Shown piece after piece: positions 46,415-55,905 of a DNA stretch of 64,000 nt (position 1 is its first letter; each line of letters opens with the position of its first letter). Source of the stretch: VRUE01 sp963837735 (GTDB lineage Bacteria; Actinomycetota; Thermoleophilia; Solirubrobacterales; 70-9); assembly GCA_963837735.1 (NCBI GenBank), contig CAWIOM010000006.1, positions 1-64,000 of the forward strand, in the 5' to 3' direction. The notes under the pieces were generated by a model, which was given only the letters and a program-made list of their open reading frames with translations, was not told the origin of the DNA and did no database searches. The position numbers and the translations under genes are program-made.

Positions 46415-47907
46415 GCCTCGATCTTCGGGAAGAGGGGCGGGATCCGTTCGACCGCCTGCCCGCCGGGCCGCGAGCCGAGCTCGGCCAGCTCGCGGGACTC
46501 CTCTCCGAGCACGGCCAGGAGCCGCTCCGCCGTCTTCGGCAGATAGGGCACGAGCAGCAGCGTCGTCACCCGCAGGCCCTCGGCGAGGTTGTAGAGGACC
46601 TCGTCGAGGCGCTCGGGGTCGGCCTCGTCCTTGGCCAGCTCCCACGGCTTCGTCTCCTCGACGTAGCGATTGAGGCGGCGGACCAGCGTCCAGGCCTCCT
46701 CGAGGGCCTGGCTCAGCTCGGCCCGGTCGAGCAGCTCGCAGAGGCGGGGAACGACGCCCTCGAAGTCCTCGGCGAGCACGGCGTCGACGGCGGCGACCGG
46801 GACGGTCCCGTCCCGATAGCGATCGATCATCGCCAGCACCCGGCTCGCCAGATTGCCGTAGTCGTTGGCGAGCTCGGTCTCGTAGCGGGCCTCGAAGCCG
46901 GCGGTCGAGATCGAGCCGTCCTGGCCGAAGCTGACCTCGCGGAACAGGTAGTGGCGCAGGGCGTCGGCGCCGAAGCGATCGATCACCGCGAAGGGGTCGA
47001 GCACGTTGCCGAGGCTCTTCGACATCTTCTTCTCCCCCATCAGCAGGAATCCGTGGATCGTCATCCGCTTGGGCAGCTCGAGCTCGGCAGCCATCAGCAG
47101 GGCGGGCCAGATCACGGCGTGGAACTTGAGGATGTCCTTCGCCATCACGTGCAGCGAGGGCGGCCAGTAGCGGTCGGTCAGGTCCTCCTCGCCGGCGAAG
47201 CCGAGCGCCGTGTAGTAGTTGAGCAGCGCATCGAACCAGACGTACATGCGCTGGTCGGGGTCCCACGGCAGCGGCATCCCCCACTTCAGGGTCGGCCGCG
47301 AGAGCGAGACGTCCTCCAGCCCCTGCTTGACGAAGGCGACAGCCTCGTTGCGGCGGAAGTCGGGGACGACGAAGTCGGGCCGGCTCTCATACAGGCCTTC
47401 GAGCTGGCCCTGGAAGGCCGAGAGCTTGAAGAACCAGTTCTCCTCGCGCACCTTCTCGAGCTCGATCTCGTGGATCGGGCAGGTGTTGGCGGGGCCGAGC
47501 TCACGCTCGGTTTTGAAGTCCGCGCAGCGTGGGCAGTACCAGCCTTCGTAGGTCCCCTTCGTCACCCAGCCGTTGTCGTAGACGCGCTGCATGACCTCGG
47601 CGACGCGCTCGGTGTGGCGGGGGTCGGAGGTGCGGATGAAGAAGTCGTTGGTCACGTCGATGATCGGCATCAGCTCTTCGAACTTGCGCGCGTTGCGGTC
47701 GGCGAGCTCCTGCGGGGCGATGCCCTCGCGCTCGGCGGCGAGCTCGACCGGCTCGCCGTGCTCGTCGGTGCCGGTCAGGAAGAAGACGTCCTCGCCGCGC
47801 TGGCGCATGTGGCGGGCGAGCACGTCTGCGGCCATCGTCGAGTAGGCGTGCCCCAGGTGGGGCTCGGCGTTGACGTAGTAGATCGGGGTCGTGACGTAGT
47901 AGGTCAT
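46411..47907 (-). CDS. metG: Methionyl-tRNA synthetase
   Basis: A 498-residue class I synthetase. HIGH-type motif PHLGHAYST, TGTDEHGEPV, zinc-knuckle region with CPRCADF and CPIH, KMSKS motif GEKKMSKSLGNV, anticodon-binding domain with RYVEETKPWELAK. No C-terminal tRNA-binding domain, as in Mycobacterium. The frame is open past 47907 to 48747 but that part is a shadow of rsmI. ATG overlaps the rsmI stop (4 bases). Confidence 0.97.
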   Translation of the reverse strand: MTYYVTTPIYYVNAEPHLGHAYSTMAADVLARHMRQRGEDVFFLTGTDEHGEPVELAAEREGIAPQELADRNARKFEELMPIIDVTNDFFIRTSDPRHTERVAEVMQRVYDNGWVTKGTYEGWYCPRCADFKTERELGPANTCPIHEIELEKVREENWFFKLSAFQGQLEGLYESRPDFVVPDFRRNEAVAFVKQGLEDVSLSRPTLKWGMPLPWDPDQRMYVWFDALLNYYTALGFAGEEDLTDRYWPPSLHVMAKDILKFHAVIWPALLMAAELELPKRMTIHGFLLMGEKKMSKSLGNVLDPFAVIDRFGADALRHYLFREVSFGQDGSISTAGFEARYETELANDYGNLASRVLAMIDRYRDGTVPVAAVDAVLAEDFEGVVPRLCELLDRAELSQALEEAWTLVRRLNRYVEETKPWELAKDEADPERLDEVLYNLAEGLRVTTLLLVPYLPKTAERLLAVLGEESRELAELGSRPGGQAVERIPPLFPKIEA

Positions 47908-48731
47908 TGTCGAGGCTCGCGTCCGGTCAGGGCACGGTAGAGGTCGTTGGCGCGGGTTCCGGTGAGAGCGGCGACGACGCTTGCGGCGGCCCGCGGCCGG
48001 GCCCCCGATTGGACCAGGTGGCGGAGGGCATCGACGGCGAAGCCGACGTCCTGGTCGTGCTCCTCGGAAGCCGCGGGGCCGATGACCAGCACGATCTCGC
48101 CCTTGACGTCGCCGCGGAAGCGGCGCGCGAGTTCGGCCAGCGTCCCCCGCGATATCTCCTCGTGCATCTTGGTCAGCTCCCGACAGACGGCGACGGGGCG
48201 ATCGGGGGCGATCGCGGCAAGGGCCGCGAGGCTCTCCCCGACCCGGCGCGGGCTCTCGAAGGCGACGACGGTCACGTCGGAGCGCAGCACCTGCTCCATC
48301 GCCTCCGAGCGCTTCGGCAGGAACCCCTCGAAGCGCCAGCGATCGGTGGGCAGGCCCGAGGCGACCAGCGCCACGGGCACGACCGAGGCGCCGGGCAGCA
48401 CGGTGACGTCGAGGGCGCGCTCGATGCAGCGGCGGATCAGCCTGAAGCCGGGGTCGGAGATGCCGGGCATGCCGGCGTCGGAGACCAGCGCCACCCGCGC
48501 GCCCCGCTCGATTTTCTGGGCGAGCTCGGTCGCCCGGGCCGATTCGTTGCCCTCGTGGTTGGAGATCAGCGGCGGCGCCGGCCGGATGCCGAGCTTGTCG
48601 AGCAGGCCGCCGGTCCGCCGCGTGTCCTCGCAGGCGATGTAGTCGGCGGAGACGAGCGCCTCGCGGGCCCGCGGCGTCAGGTCTTCGAGGTTGCCGATCG
48701 GCGTCGGGCAGACGACCAGTTCGCCCGCCAT
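47904..48731 (-). CDS. rsmI: 16S rRNA 2'-O-ribose C1402 methyltransferase RsmI
   Basis: A 275-residue tetrapyrrole-methylase-fold enzyme. VVCPTPIGNLEDLTPRA, ACEDTRRTGGLLDKLGI, SNHEGNESARA, ALVSDAGMPGISDPGFRLI, and FEGFLPKRS are diagnostic. In operon ROK-rsmI-metG with overlapping ends. Confidence 0.96.
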   Translation of the reverse strand: MAGELVVCPTPIGNLEDLTPRAREALVSADYIACEDTRRTGGLLDKLGIRPAPPLISNHEGNESARATELAQKIERGARVALVSDAGMPGISDPGFRLIRRCIERALDVTVLPGASVVPVALVASGLPTDRWRFEGFLPKRSEAMEQVLRSDVTVVAFESPRRVGESLAALAAIAPDRPVAVCRELTKMHEEISRGTLAELARRFRGDVKGEIVLVIGPAASEEHDQDVGFAVDALRHLVQSGARPRAAASVVAALTGTRANDLYRALTGREPRQ

Positions 48732-49697
48732 CAGCCCCCCGCTCCATCCGCGAGCTCGATGCGGGCCATCGCCGCGGCGCCGATCATGCCCGCGTCGGGG
48801 CCCAGCTCGGCAGCGACCACGGGGATGCCCTTCATCGGCGGCAGGGCCCGCTCGCGCAGCTCCCGGCGCGCCGGCTCGAGCAGCAGGTCGCCGGCCGCGA
48901 TCACGCCGCCGCCGATCACGAACACCTCCGGCTCGAAGATGTTGGCGAAGCTGGTCAGCGCCACCCCGAGCCGCGACCCGACCAGGTCGAAGACCCCGAC
49001 CGCCGTCTGGTCTCCGGCGAGGGCGGCCTCGGTGACCGCCCTGCCGTCGATCTCGATCCCTTCGGCAAGCATCGCGCCGAGCGCCGAGGTCGGCTCGGCG
49101 CTCCGCGGCAGCCCGCGCCTCGCGGCCGAGCGCCGTGCCCGAGGCGTAGGTCTCGACGCAGCCGTGGCCCGGGCAGTTCCCCTGGCAGGGGAGGCCGTCC
49201 ATGTCGATCACCACGTGACCCAGCTCGGCACCGGCCCCGGTCGCCCCGCGGAAGACCTCGCCGCCGAGAATCAGGCCGCCGCCGATCCCGGTGCCGATCG
49301 TCAGCATCACCGCGTTGTCGGCGCCGCGGGCGGCGCCGTAGAGGTGCTCGGCGAGGGCGGCGACGTTGGCGTCGTTGTCGACGAAGACCGGCAGGCCCGT
49401 GCGCTCGCCGACGAGGTCGCGGATCGGCAGGTTGTCGATCGGCAGATTGACCGCCGAGATCGCCAGCCCGCGGTCATGGTCGATCGTCGCCGGGATCCCG
49501 AGGCCGACGGCAGCCACTGCGGGATGGGCCTCGCGCGCCTCTTCGATCTCGCGGACGAGCAGCTCGACGAGCTGGCCTTCGTCCTGGCCGGTCGAGGCCT
49601 CGCGGCTCTCGAAGCCGACCTTCGAGTCGGCGTCGAGGACGCCGACCAGCATCTTCGTCCCGCCCAGATCCACGCCTATCGCCTCGGTTTGGCTCAT
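48731..49697 (-). CDS. ROK-family glucokinase-like sugar kinase (frameshifted)
   Basis: About 321 residues. N-terminal phosphate loop IGVDLGGTKMLVGVLD, LGIPATID, VDNDANVAALAEHLYG, LTIGTGIGGGLIL, and zinc motif CQGNCPGHGCVE with GHVV. Near 49095-49110 the frame shifts by one base (AAAER.. to EPTSALGAMLAEG). C-terminus FVIGGGVIAAGDLL. Phosphorylates glucose or another hexose with ATP or polyphosphate. First gene of the ROK-rsmI-metG operon; start ATG 49697. Confidence 0.87.
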
Positions 49698-49744
49698 GGC
49701 TGAAGGCATGCGACCGAGGGCATCGCCATGATTTCTAGCCCTTT

Positions 49745-50977
49745 ATGCCCGAGAACGGCGAGCAGCAGCCCGACGGGCCGCCCGATTACAAGGTCTTCCG
49801 CCAGCGGCGGGGCATCTTCTCGCGGCTGCGGAAGCCGGACCTGGCCGGCCTCTCCGACTTCCGCAGCCGTCCCCCGAAGCCGCCCGGCGGACGCGACCGC
49901 GGGCGCTCCCGACACGGCCTCCCGAAGCCCGGTTCGCGCGGCCGCCGGGTGCTCAAATGGGTCGGGCTCGGCGCCCTCGGCTGGGTCGTGCTCAGCTTTC
50001 TCGCCTTCGCCGTCTCCGCCCAGCTGCAATCGTTCAAGCTCTCCGGCGAAGCGAGGGACGCCCTGCACGGCAACCCCTTCCTGCTGCCCAGCGCCCAGAC
50101 GATCCTCGTGCTCGGCACCGACGCGCGGCCGCCGGACACCAAGGAGCCGGGAGCGGCGCCCTCGCAGAAGTGCTTCGACCAGCAGTCCCACGGCGACGCC
50201 CCCCACGACGGCTGCGAAGAAGGCCAGTTCCGGGCCGACACGCTGATGCTGATCCGGGCCGGCGGCGGCGCCTTCCGCAAACTCTCGATCCCGCGCGACA
50301 GCTACGCCGAAATCCCCGGCCACGAAACGACGAAAATCAACGCCGCCTTCGCCTTCGGCGGCGCCAAGCTGCAGATCGAAGCGGTCGAGCAGTTCCTCGG
50401 CATCGACGTCGACCACGTCGCGATCGTCGACTTCACCGGCTTCGAAGACCTGATCGACGCCGTCGGCGGCGTCAATGTCGACGTCCCCGTCAAGCTCTGC
50501 ACCGACATCGCCGGCGGCGCCGGCGGCGGCCAGGGCGGGTTCACGCTGCGGCTCGGCAAGGGCGAGCACACGCTCGACGGCGAAGAAGCCCTGGTCTACG
50601 CGAGGACCCGCGAGCCGAGCGAATGCCCGGGACCGGGCCCCAGCGCCTTCACCCTCGGCTACAGCGACTACAACCGCGAGAAGGCCCAGCAGCAGGTGAT
50701 CAACGGGGTCAGGGACCGGCTCACCGACCCGCTGCGGCTCCCCTACAACTTCATCAAGGGGCCGATCATCGGCTGGGACGCGCCGAAGGCGTTCGTCAGC
50801 GACATGGGCTTCTTCACGATGCCGCAGCTCATCCTCGCCGCCGCGATCGGCGGCAGCGGCAACGAGGAAGTCTTCTGCACCGGAGCGCTGGAAGGATGCG
50901 AACCGGGGCCCGGCGGCAGCATCGAGATCCCCGACTCGGTGCGCCGGAGGGCCGTCAACCGCCTGCTCGACGGCTGA
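49745..50977 (+). CDS. LytR-CpsA-Psr (LCP) family protein
   Basis: A 410-residue protein with a Pro/Arg-rich cytoplasmic part (1-68), one span (about 72-92), then the extracytoplasmic LCP domain: ILVLGTDARPPD, RADTLMLIRA, KLSIPRDSYAEIPGH, KINAAFAFGG, and ALVYARTR. LCP ligases attach wall polymers (teichoic acid, arabinogalactan-like) to peptidoglycan, using polyprenyl-linked precursors. Divergent from the ROK gene. Confidence 0.92.
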   Translation: MPENGEQQPDGPPDYKVFRQRRGIFSRLRKPDLAGLSDFRSRPPKPPGGRDRGRSRHGLPKPGSRGRRVLKWVGLGALGWVVLSFLAFAVSAQLQSFKLSGEARDALHGNPFLLPSAQTILVLGTDARPPDTKEPGAAPSQKCFDQQSHGDAPHDGCEEGQFRADTLMLIRAGGGAFRKLSIPRDSYAEIPGHETTKINAAFAFGGAKLQIEAVEQFLGIDVDHVAIVDFTGFEDLIDAVGGVNVDVPVKLCTDIAGGAGGGQGGFTLRLGKGEHTLDGEEALVYARTREPSECPGPGPSAFTLGYSDYNREKAQQQVINGVRDRLTDPLRLPYNFIKGPIIGWDAPKAFVSDMGFFTMPQLILAAAIGGSGNEEVFCTGALEGCEPGPGGSIEIPDSVRRRAVNRLLDG

Positions 50978-50997
50978 GCTTTGCGGCTTCCGCGGAC

Positions 50998-51338
50998 TCA
51001 GTCCGCGGCCGTGGCCTTGGGCTTGGAGTCGCTCGACTTCGAGTCGGAGCTCGAGAGGAGGAGGACTCCGACCCCGAGGACGAATCGGAGACCTTGGAGT
51101 CGCCGCCCTCGGAGGAGCCGCCCTCGGAGGAGCCGCCTGAGTCGGCGGCGCCGGACTTCTTCTTCTTGCCGTAGTCGGTGTTGTAGAAGCCCGAGCCCTT
51201 GAAGTGGACCGCCGGCGAGTGCAGGACGCGGACCGCGGGAGCGCCGCACTCCTGGCACTCGGTGAGCGGATCGTCGGTCATCCGCTGGATCACGTCGAAG
51301 ACGTGGCCGTTCTCGCATTTGTACTCGTAGATGGGCAC
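50998..51338 (-). CDS. FmdB-type zinc-ribbon regulatory protein (frameshifted tail)
   Basis: About 113 residues. N-terminus (GTG start) PIYEYKCENGHVFDVIQRM with CxxxH and CQECGA, a zinc ribbon of the FmdB/CxxC_CxxC_SSSS family, then GSGFYNTDYGKKKK. The low-complexity Gly/Ser tail is broken by one base near 51056; the other frame ends SSDSKPKATAAD, the usual tail. Function unclear; found beside glyS in the opposite direction. Confidence 0.8.
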
Positions 51339-51374
51339 GGGATGCGCGATTATCGCAGCCGGTACGGTTCCCGG

Positions 51375-52772
51375 ATGGCAGCCGACGCGCAGGGAGCCCC
51401 GCCCGTGGACGTGACGATGGAGGAGATCGTCGCGCTCTGCAAACGGCGCGGCTTCGTCTTCCCCTCCTCGGAGATCTACGGCGGCGTCGGCTCGACCTAC
51501 GACTACGGCCACTACGGCGTGCTGCTCAAGAACAACGTCAAAAGCGAGTGGTGGCGGGCGATGCTCCAGGACCGCGACGACATCGTCGCCCTCGACTCGG
51601 CGATCATCCAGCACCCGAAGGTCTGGGAGGCGTCCGGACACCTGGAGGGATTCACCGACCCGCTGGTCCAGTGCCTGGGCAAGTGCAAGAGGCGCTGGCG
51701 CGAGGACCACCTGCGCGAGGCGGTCGAAGCCGAGGGCGGCGACCCCGAGGCCGAGCTGCGCTGTCCCGAGTGCGGCGGCGAGCTCTCCGAGCCGCGCCAG
51801 TTCAACCTGATGTTCGAGACCCACGTCGGCCCGGTCGCCGGCGAGGGCTCGGAGGTCTACCTGCGCCCGGAGACCGCCCAGGGGATCTTCATCAACTTCA
51901 AGAACGTGCTCAGCTTCGCCCGCAAGAAGCCGCCCTTCGGGATCGCCCAGATCGGCAAGTCGTTCCGCAACGAGATCACGCCGGGCAACTTCATCTTCCG
52001 CACCCGCGAGTTCGAGCAGATGGAGATGGAGTTCTTCGTGCCGCCCGGCCGACGCCGAGCGCTGGTACCGGGACGTGGATCGAGGACGCGCGAGCGCTGG
52101 TACACCGAGCTCGGCATCCGCCCCGAGTACCTGCGCGTCCGCCCCCATGACGCCGACGAGCTCTCCCACTACTCCTCGGGGACGAGCGACGTCGAGTACC
52201 TCTTCCCGATCGGCTGGTCGGAGCTCGAGGGGATCGCCAACCGCGGCGACTTCGACCTCACCCAGCACGCCAAGCTCAGCGGCGAGAAGCTCGAGTACTT
52301 CGACCAGCAGACGAAGGAGCGCTACGTCCCGCACGTGATCGAGCCGGCCGCCGGCGCCGACCGCGCAACCCTCGCCTTCCTCGTCGACGCCTACGAGGTC
52401 GAGGAGGTCGAGGGTCGCCAGCGCACCGTCCTCCGCCTGCACCCGCGCCTCGCCCCGGTCAAGGTCGCCGTCCTGCCCCTCGTCTCCAAGGAGGGGATGC
52501 CGGAGAAGGCGCGTGAGATCTTCGGGGAGATCCGCCGGCACGGGATCCAGACCGAGTTCGACGAGGGCGGCTCGATCGGCAAGCGCTACCGCCGCCAGGA
52601 CGAGATCGGCACCCCCTGGGGGATCACCGTCGATCACCAGACAATGGACGACGACACCGTCACCCTGCGCGACCGCGACTCGCTCGAGCAGTCCCGGGTC
52701 CCGGTCGAGGGGCTCGCCGAGTCGCTCGCCGCCCGACTCGCCCAGCCCTGGGCAAGCCCGAAGCTCGGCTAG
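51375..52772 (+). CDS. glyS: Glycyl-tRNA synthetase (compensated triple indel inside)
   Basis: About 465 residues of the alpha2 class II GlyRS. Motifs: VFPSSEIYGGVGSTYDYGHY, VEAEGGDPEAELRCPECGGE (zinc region), LRPETAQGIFINFKNV (motif 2 area), SFRNEITPGNFIFRTREFEQ, YFDQQTKERYVPHVIEPAAG, and motif 3 EFDEGGSIGKRYRRQDEIGT. Between EFFVPP and ERWYTELG, bases about 52046-52090 read garbled; dropping three single bases restores ADAERWYRDWIEDA, the normal sequence. Overall frame is thus kept. Confidence 0.96.
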   Translation: MAADAQGAPPVDVTMEEIVALCKRRGFVFPSSEIYGGVGSTYDYGHYGVLLKNNVKSEWWRAMLQDRDDIVALDSAIIQHPKVWEASGHLEGFTDPLVQCLGKCKRRWREDHLREAVEAEGGDPEAELRCPECGGELSEPRQFNLMFETHVGPVAGEGSEVYLRPETAQGIFINFKNVLSFARKKPPFGIAQIGKSFRNEITPGNFIFRTREFEQMEMEFFVPPGRRRALVPGRGSRTRERWYTELGIRPEYLRVRPHDADELSHYSSGTSDVEYLFPIGWSELEGIANRGDFDLTQHAKLSGEKLEYFDQQTKERYVPHVIEPAAGADRATLAFLVDAYEVEEVEGRQRTVLRLHPRLAPVKVAVLPLVSKEGMPEKAREIFGEIRRHGIQTEFDEGGSIGKRYRRQDEIGTPWGITVDHQTMDDDTVTLRDRDSLEQSRVPVEGLAESLAARLAQPWASPKLG

Positions 52773-52784
52773 CGAGCGACGGCC

Positions 52785-53030
52785 CTAGGCGCCGTTTGCG
52801 AGCACTGCGGCGAAACCGCCGACCATTGTCGCGATCACCCCGATCAGCGCCAGAACGAGCCCTGTCCCGAACCGGTTGATCGTCGCGCGCAACTCGGCGA
52901 TCTCCGACCTGACCTCGACCCGCAACTCCCGGATCTCTCGATCGACACGGTCGAAGCCGGCGTCCATACGGGAGGCCAGGTCGTCAAGTCTCTCGTCGGT
53001 CCACGCCAGGCGCTCCATCGGCCCCAGCAT
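52785..53030 (-). CDS. Small coiled-coil, tail-anchored protein
   Basis: An 81-residue protein: a helical coiled coil (about 15-50; FDRVDREIRELRVEVRSEIA) and a C-terminal membrane span (about 56-79). The open frame further upstream is antisense-free but belongs to the AlkZ-like gene in another frame, so I start at the ATG at 53030. Similar to small DUF1640-like or hemolysin-XhlA-type proteins; function unknown. Confidence 0.5.
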   Translation of the reverse strand: MLGPMERLAWTDERLDDLASRMDAGFDRVDREIRELRVEVRSEIAELRATINRFGTGLVLALIGVIATMVGGFAAVLANGA

Positions 53031-53092
53031 AGAGGTCGATGCCGCACGAACTATGCGCAAAATGTGCTGATTTCGAAAGGGATTTCGACCGA

Positions 53093-54125
53093 TCAGTAGC
53101 TTTCCAGGAAGCGCTCGACCTCGACGGCATCGGCGTCGAGGGCGCGCGCGGGCGGCCGTCGGGATCCTCGCGAGCGGCTCGATCTCGACCCTGCCCCCGG
53201 CCAGCCGCCAGGTCGCAACCGCCCGCCCCTCGACCATCGCGAAAGGGTCGGAAGAGGCCGTTCACGGTGACCAGCCGCGGTGTGCGCGCCCGGTGATCTC
53301 CTCGCGCGAGGTCCAGCCGAGCAGGACCGGGTCGAACGCGCCGAGCAGCTTCGGCGGCGGCAGCCCCGCCTCCTCCAGCGGCCGGGCGGCCGGGCGCAGC
53401 AGGCCGTCCTCGCCCTCCTCGATCTCGGCGGCGATCGCCTCGAGGCCGGCGCGGGCATCGCGCAGAGGAAGGCCCGCCCAGCGGGCGAGGTCGCGGTCGG
53501 TGGCCGGCGCGTGCCCGGCCAGATAGCGCCTTGCGAGCTCGGCCAGGCCGCGATCGCGGTCGATGGCGGGCGGCTCGCCGAGCCAGTCGCGGGCGAGCAC
53601 GTAGGCGTGCTGCTTGCCCACCATCGGCCCGCGGACCAGGATCCCGAGCACGCCGGCCCGGAAGCAGATGTGCGAGAAGGCCTGGCCGCCGCTCGGGAAG
53701 CCCTCGCGCTCGAGCCGCTCGCGGAGCGCTGCCCGGGTCAGCGGGCCCTCCTCCCCCAGGCTGCGCTCGATCGTCCGCAGCGCCCGCTCGGCCCGGCGCT
53801 CATCGATCCCTTCGACCCCCAGGCGCCGGACGCTCTCGTTGAGCAGCGGCGGAGTGGTCAGGGCCTGGAGCAGCGGGTAGTCCTCGCTGCGGACCAGGTG
53901 CAGGGTGCCGCGGTTGAGCCAGGCGATGACCAGCGAGCGCTCCTCGCCGAGGGCGCGGTCGACGTCGGCGGCGACCAGCCCCTCGGTCCGGGCCCGCACC
54001 GCCAGCCGCGCGCCGCGCGGGTCCTGGCCCTGGACGGCGAGCAGGCGCTCGGCCACCGCGAGCGGGTCAGGCAGCGGCGACCCGGAGAGGCCCTGCGCCC
54101 TGATCCGCTCGGCGAGGGTCGTCAT
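53093..54125 (-). CDS. AlkZ/YcaQ-like winged-helix DNA-binding protein (three frameshifts)
   Basis: About 340 residues. N-terminal part resembles the winged helix DNA-binding (HTH_42/AlkZ-like) family: AERLLAVQGQDPRGARLAVR, AWLNRGTLHLVRSEDYPLL, GGQAFSHICFRAGVLGILVR, and DPVLLGWTSRE. The C-terminal end is split over three frames between 53160 and 53270 (VNGLFRPF, then MVEGRAVATWRLAGGRVEIE, then DADAVEVERFLESY). Members include DNA glycosylases for interstrand crosslinks (AlkX/AlkZ) but many are uncharacterised. Confidence 0.78.
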
Positions 54126-54598
54126 CGGCGAGCTCGCCGGAAGGCGACCGCGCGGGTTCGGGACGCCATCCCGGCGATCGAGTCCTCATCGGTGCCGGCC
54201 GCCCCGAGCGCCCTGGCGATCTCCTTCGCGGCTCGGGGGTGCTCGCCCACGTAGCGCCGCAGCGCAACCACCCGCTCGGCCTCGTCGAGGAAGCGCTGCT
54301 CGGGCTCGCGCCAGCGCCGACGGCCGACGTCGACCTCGATCGCGGGCGCCGCCTCGAGGTTGCGGTACCACTGGGTCCCCGGGCCCCAGCCCGCGACCAC
54401 CAGGGCCTCCTCGGCCTCGCGGTCGAAGCCGACGACCTCGACCACGGTTCTGCGCACCCGCCCGCTGACGCGGCCGCGGTGGACGATGCAGAGGAAGCGG
54501 TCGCCGAGCAGCAGACCGAGCCGGGCCCGGTAGAGGAGGGTCGGCGCCCGCAGCGCGACCCGCGTCAGCCTTCCCGGTGGGCGGTCGGCGATCGCCAT
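54122..54598 (-). CDS. F420-dependent nitroreductase/DUF385-like protein
   Basis: A 158-residue split-beta-barrel flavin/deazaflavin protein. Marks: RTVVEVVGFDREAEEALVVA, GWGPGTQWYRNLEAAPAIEV, typical of the DDN (deazaflavin-dependent nitroreductase) family. It overlaps the AlkZ-like gene by 4 bases, suggesting coupling. Likely F420H2-dependent reduction of quinones or similar. Confidence 0.82.
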   Translation of the reverse strand: MAIADRPPGRLTRVALRAPTLLYRARLGLLLGDRFLCIVHRGRVSGRVRRTVVEVVGFDREAEEALVVAGWGPGTQWYRNLEAAPAIEVDVGRRRWREPEQRFLDEAERVVALRRYVGEHPRAAKEIARALGAAGTDEDSIAGMASRTRAVAFRRARR

Positions 54599-54638
54599 CG
54601 GGGGAATGCTCGCAAGCGAGCCGGCCCCGGGACGCCGG

Positions 54639-55139
54639 CTAGCCGACTTCGAGCAGGTCGATGACGAAGATCAGGGTTTCGTTCGGCCCGATCGCGGGCG
54701 GCGAGCCTTCCGGGCCGTAGGCGAGTTCGGGCGGGATGATCAGCTCGCGGCGGCCGCCGACCTTCATCCCTTCGACGCCCTGGTCCCAGCCGGGGATGAC
54801 CATGCCGGCGCCGAGCTGGAAGGTGAACGGTTCGCCGCGGTCCCAGGAGGCGTCGAATTCCTTGCCGGTCTTGTAGTTGACGCCGACGTACTGGACGGTG
54901 ACTTCATCGCCGGCCTTGGCTTCGGCGCCGGTGCCTTCTTCGATTTCCTTGACCTCGAGCTTCTTGGGCGGCGCGCCCTTGGGCACGGTCACCTTGGGCT
55001 TGGTCTTTTCGCCCCCACTCGATTCGGCCGTGGTTTCAGCGGCCGAATCGGTCGAGCCGGTCGTCGAGTCGCCGCCGCCGCCGCAACCGGCGGCCGCGAG
55101 GGCGAGACAGAGGGCGATGAGCAGGGCCAAAGGCTTCAA
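54639..55139 (-). CDS. FKBP-type peptidyl-prolyl isomerase lipoprotein
   Basis: A 166-residue lipoprotein. TTG start at 55139 gives a model signal peptide (KPLALLIALCLALAAAGC; lipobox Cys at about 19). A Ser/Thr/Gly-rich linker is followed by an FKBP domain: VTVQYVGVNYKTGKEFDASW, FTFQLGAGMVIPGWDQGVEG, RRELIIPPELAYG. It folds secreted proteins at the membrane surface. The frame is open upstream to 55199. Confidence 0.9.
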   Translation of the reverse strand: MKPLALLIALCLALAAAGCGGGGDSTTGSTDSAAETTAESSGGEKTKPKVTVPKGAPPKKLEVKEIEEGTGAEAKAGDEVTVQYVGVNYKTGKEFDASWDRGEPFTFQLGAGMVIPGWDQGVEGMKVGGRRELIIPPELAYGPEGSPPAIGPNETLIFVIDLLEVG

Positions 55140-55351
55140 GGCGGCGCATCGTACAAAACTCAGGCAAAGCGGCCTTAAAAGCTCGCGGCGGCAGGGCACG
55201 CTATCGCAACCTCGACGGCGCGCGACCGAAGTACGCCCCCAGGAAGGAGCACGTCTCGGGAGCCGAGATGTCCGACCGGGCCTAGCAATGCGCCTACCCA
55301 GGAAGTAGGCTGGCGCCGCCTCGTAACTTAGGTAACTACCAAGGAGAGAGA

Positions 55352-55888
55352 ATGGCCGCAGAGGTCCAGATCGAACCGGGTTCAGTCGAGAAAACGGCGA
55401 AGATCCGTCACCCAGTCGCAGTCCCCGTCCTGACGATCATCACGCTTGGGATCTACGGCCTTTACTGGTGGTACCAGATCAACAGGGAGATGCGGGACCT
55501 CGGTGAAGCGCGCGGCGTCGACGGCCTCGGCGAGAAGCCCCTCAACTCGTTGCTCGCCTACTTCCCGGGCGCGCTGATCATCGTTCCGCCATACGTCTCT
55601 CTCTATAACGGCGTCAAGCGGATGCAGCGCTCGCAGGAGGTGACGACCGGCAACGTCACCTTCAACGGCTGGATCGTGCTGATCCTGATCCTCGGCTCCT
55701 TCATCATCGGGATCGCCGGGCTGGTCGTCCCGGGCTACATCCAGAGCGAGATGAACAAGGTCTGGGAGAACGTGGGCAGCGGCGGCGCCCCGGCCGGGGC
55801 GGTCCCCGAGACGCCGTCGACGGCGTTCACGCCGCAGGAAGGCGGCACGCCCCCGGAGCCGCCGGCAGAGCCCCCCGCGCAGGCCTGA
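55352..55888 (+). CDS. DUF4234 membrane protein
   Basis: A 178-residue protein with three or four spans. The start region PVAVPVLTIITLGIYGLYWW is the DUF4234 hallmark, and YVSLYNGVKRMQRSQ follows. The C-terminal tail is Pro/Ala-rich. A good ribosome site AAGGAGAGAG lies before the ATG. Function unknown. Confidence 0.82.
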   Translation: MAAEVQIEPGSVEKTAKIRHPVAVPVLTIITLGIYGLYWWYQINREMRDLGEARGVDGLGEKPLNSLLAYFPGALIIVPPYVSLYNGVKRMQRSQEVTTGNVTFNGWIVLILILGSFIIGIAGLVVPGYIQSEMNKVWENVGSGGAPAGAVPETPSTAFTPQEGGTPPEPPAEPPAQA

Positions 55889-55905
55889 GGCCGCCCGCGC
55901 CTCAG
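55885..55905. terminator. Inverted repeat over converging stops
   Basis: Arms CTGAGGC (55885-55891) and GCCTCAG (55899-55905) with a 7-base loop. It contains both stop codons (TGA 55886-55888 plus; TGA 55902-55904 minus), so it likely ends both transcripts. Confidence 0.55.

Noticed and set aside
46411..48747. Apparent 778-residue metG with a long N-terminal extension
   Set aside because: The extra 280 codons overlap rsmI in another frame and are Arg/Pro-rich nonsense; MetG starts at 47907.
47907..49703. 598-codon plus-strand open frame
   Set aside because: Antisense to rsmI and the ROK kinase; no recognisable domain.
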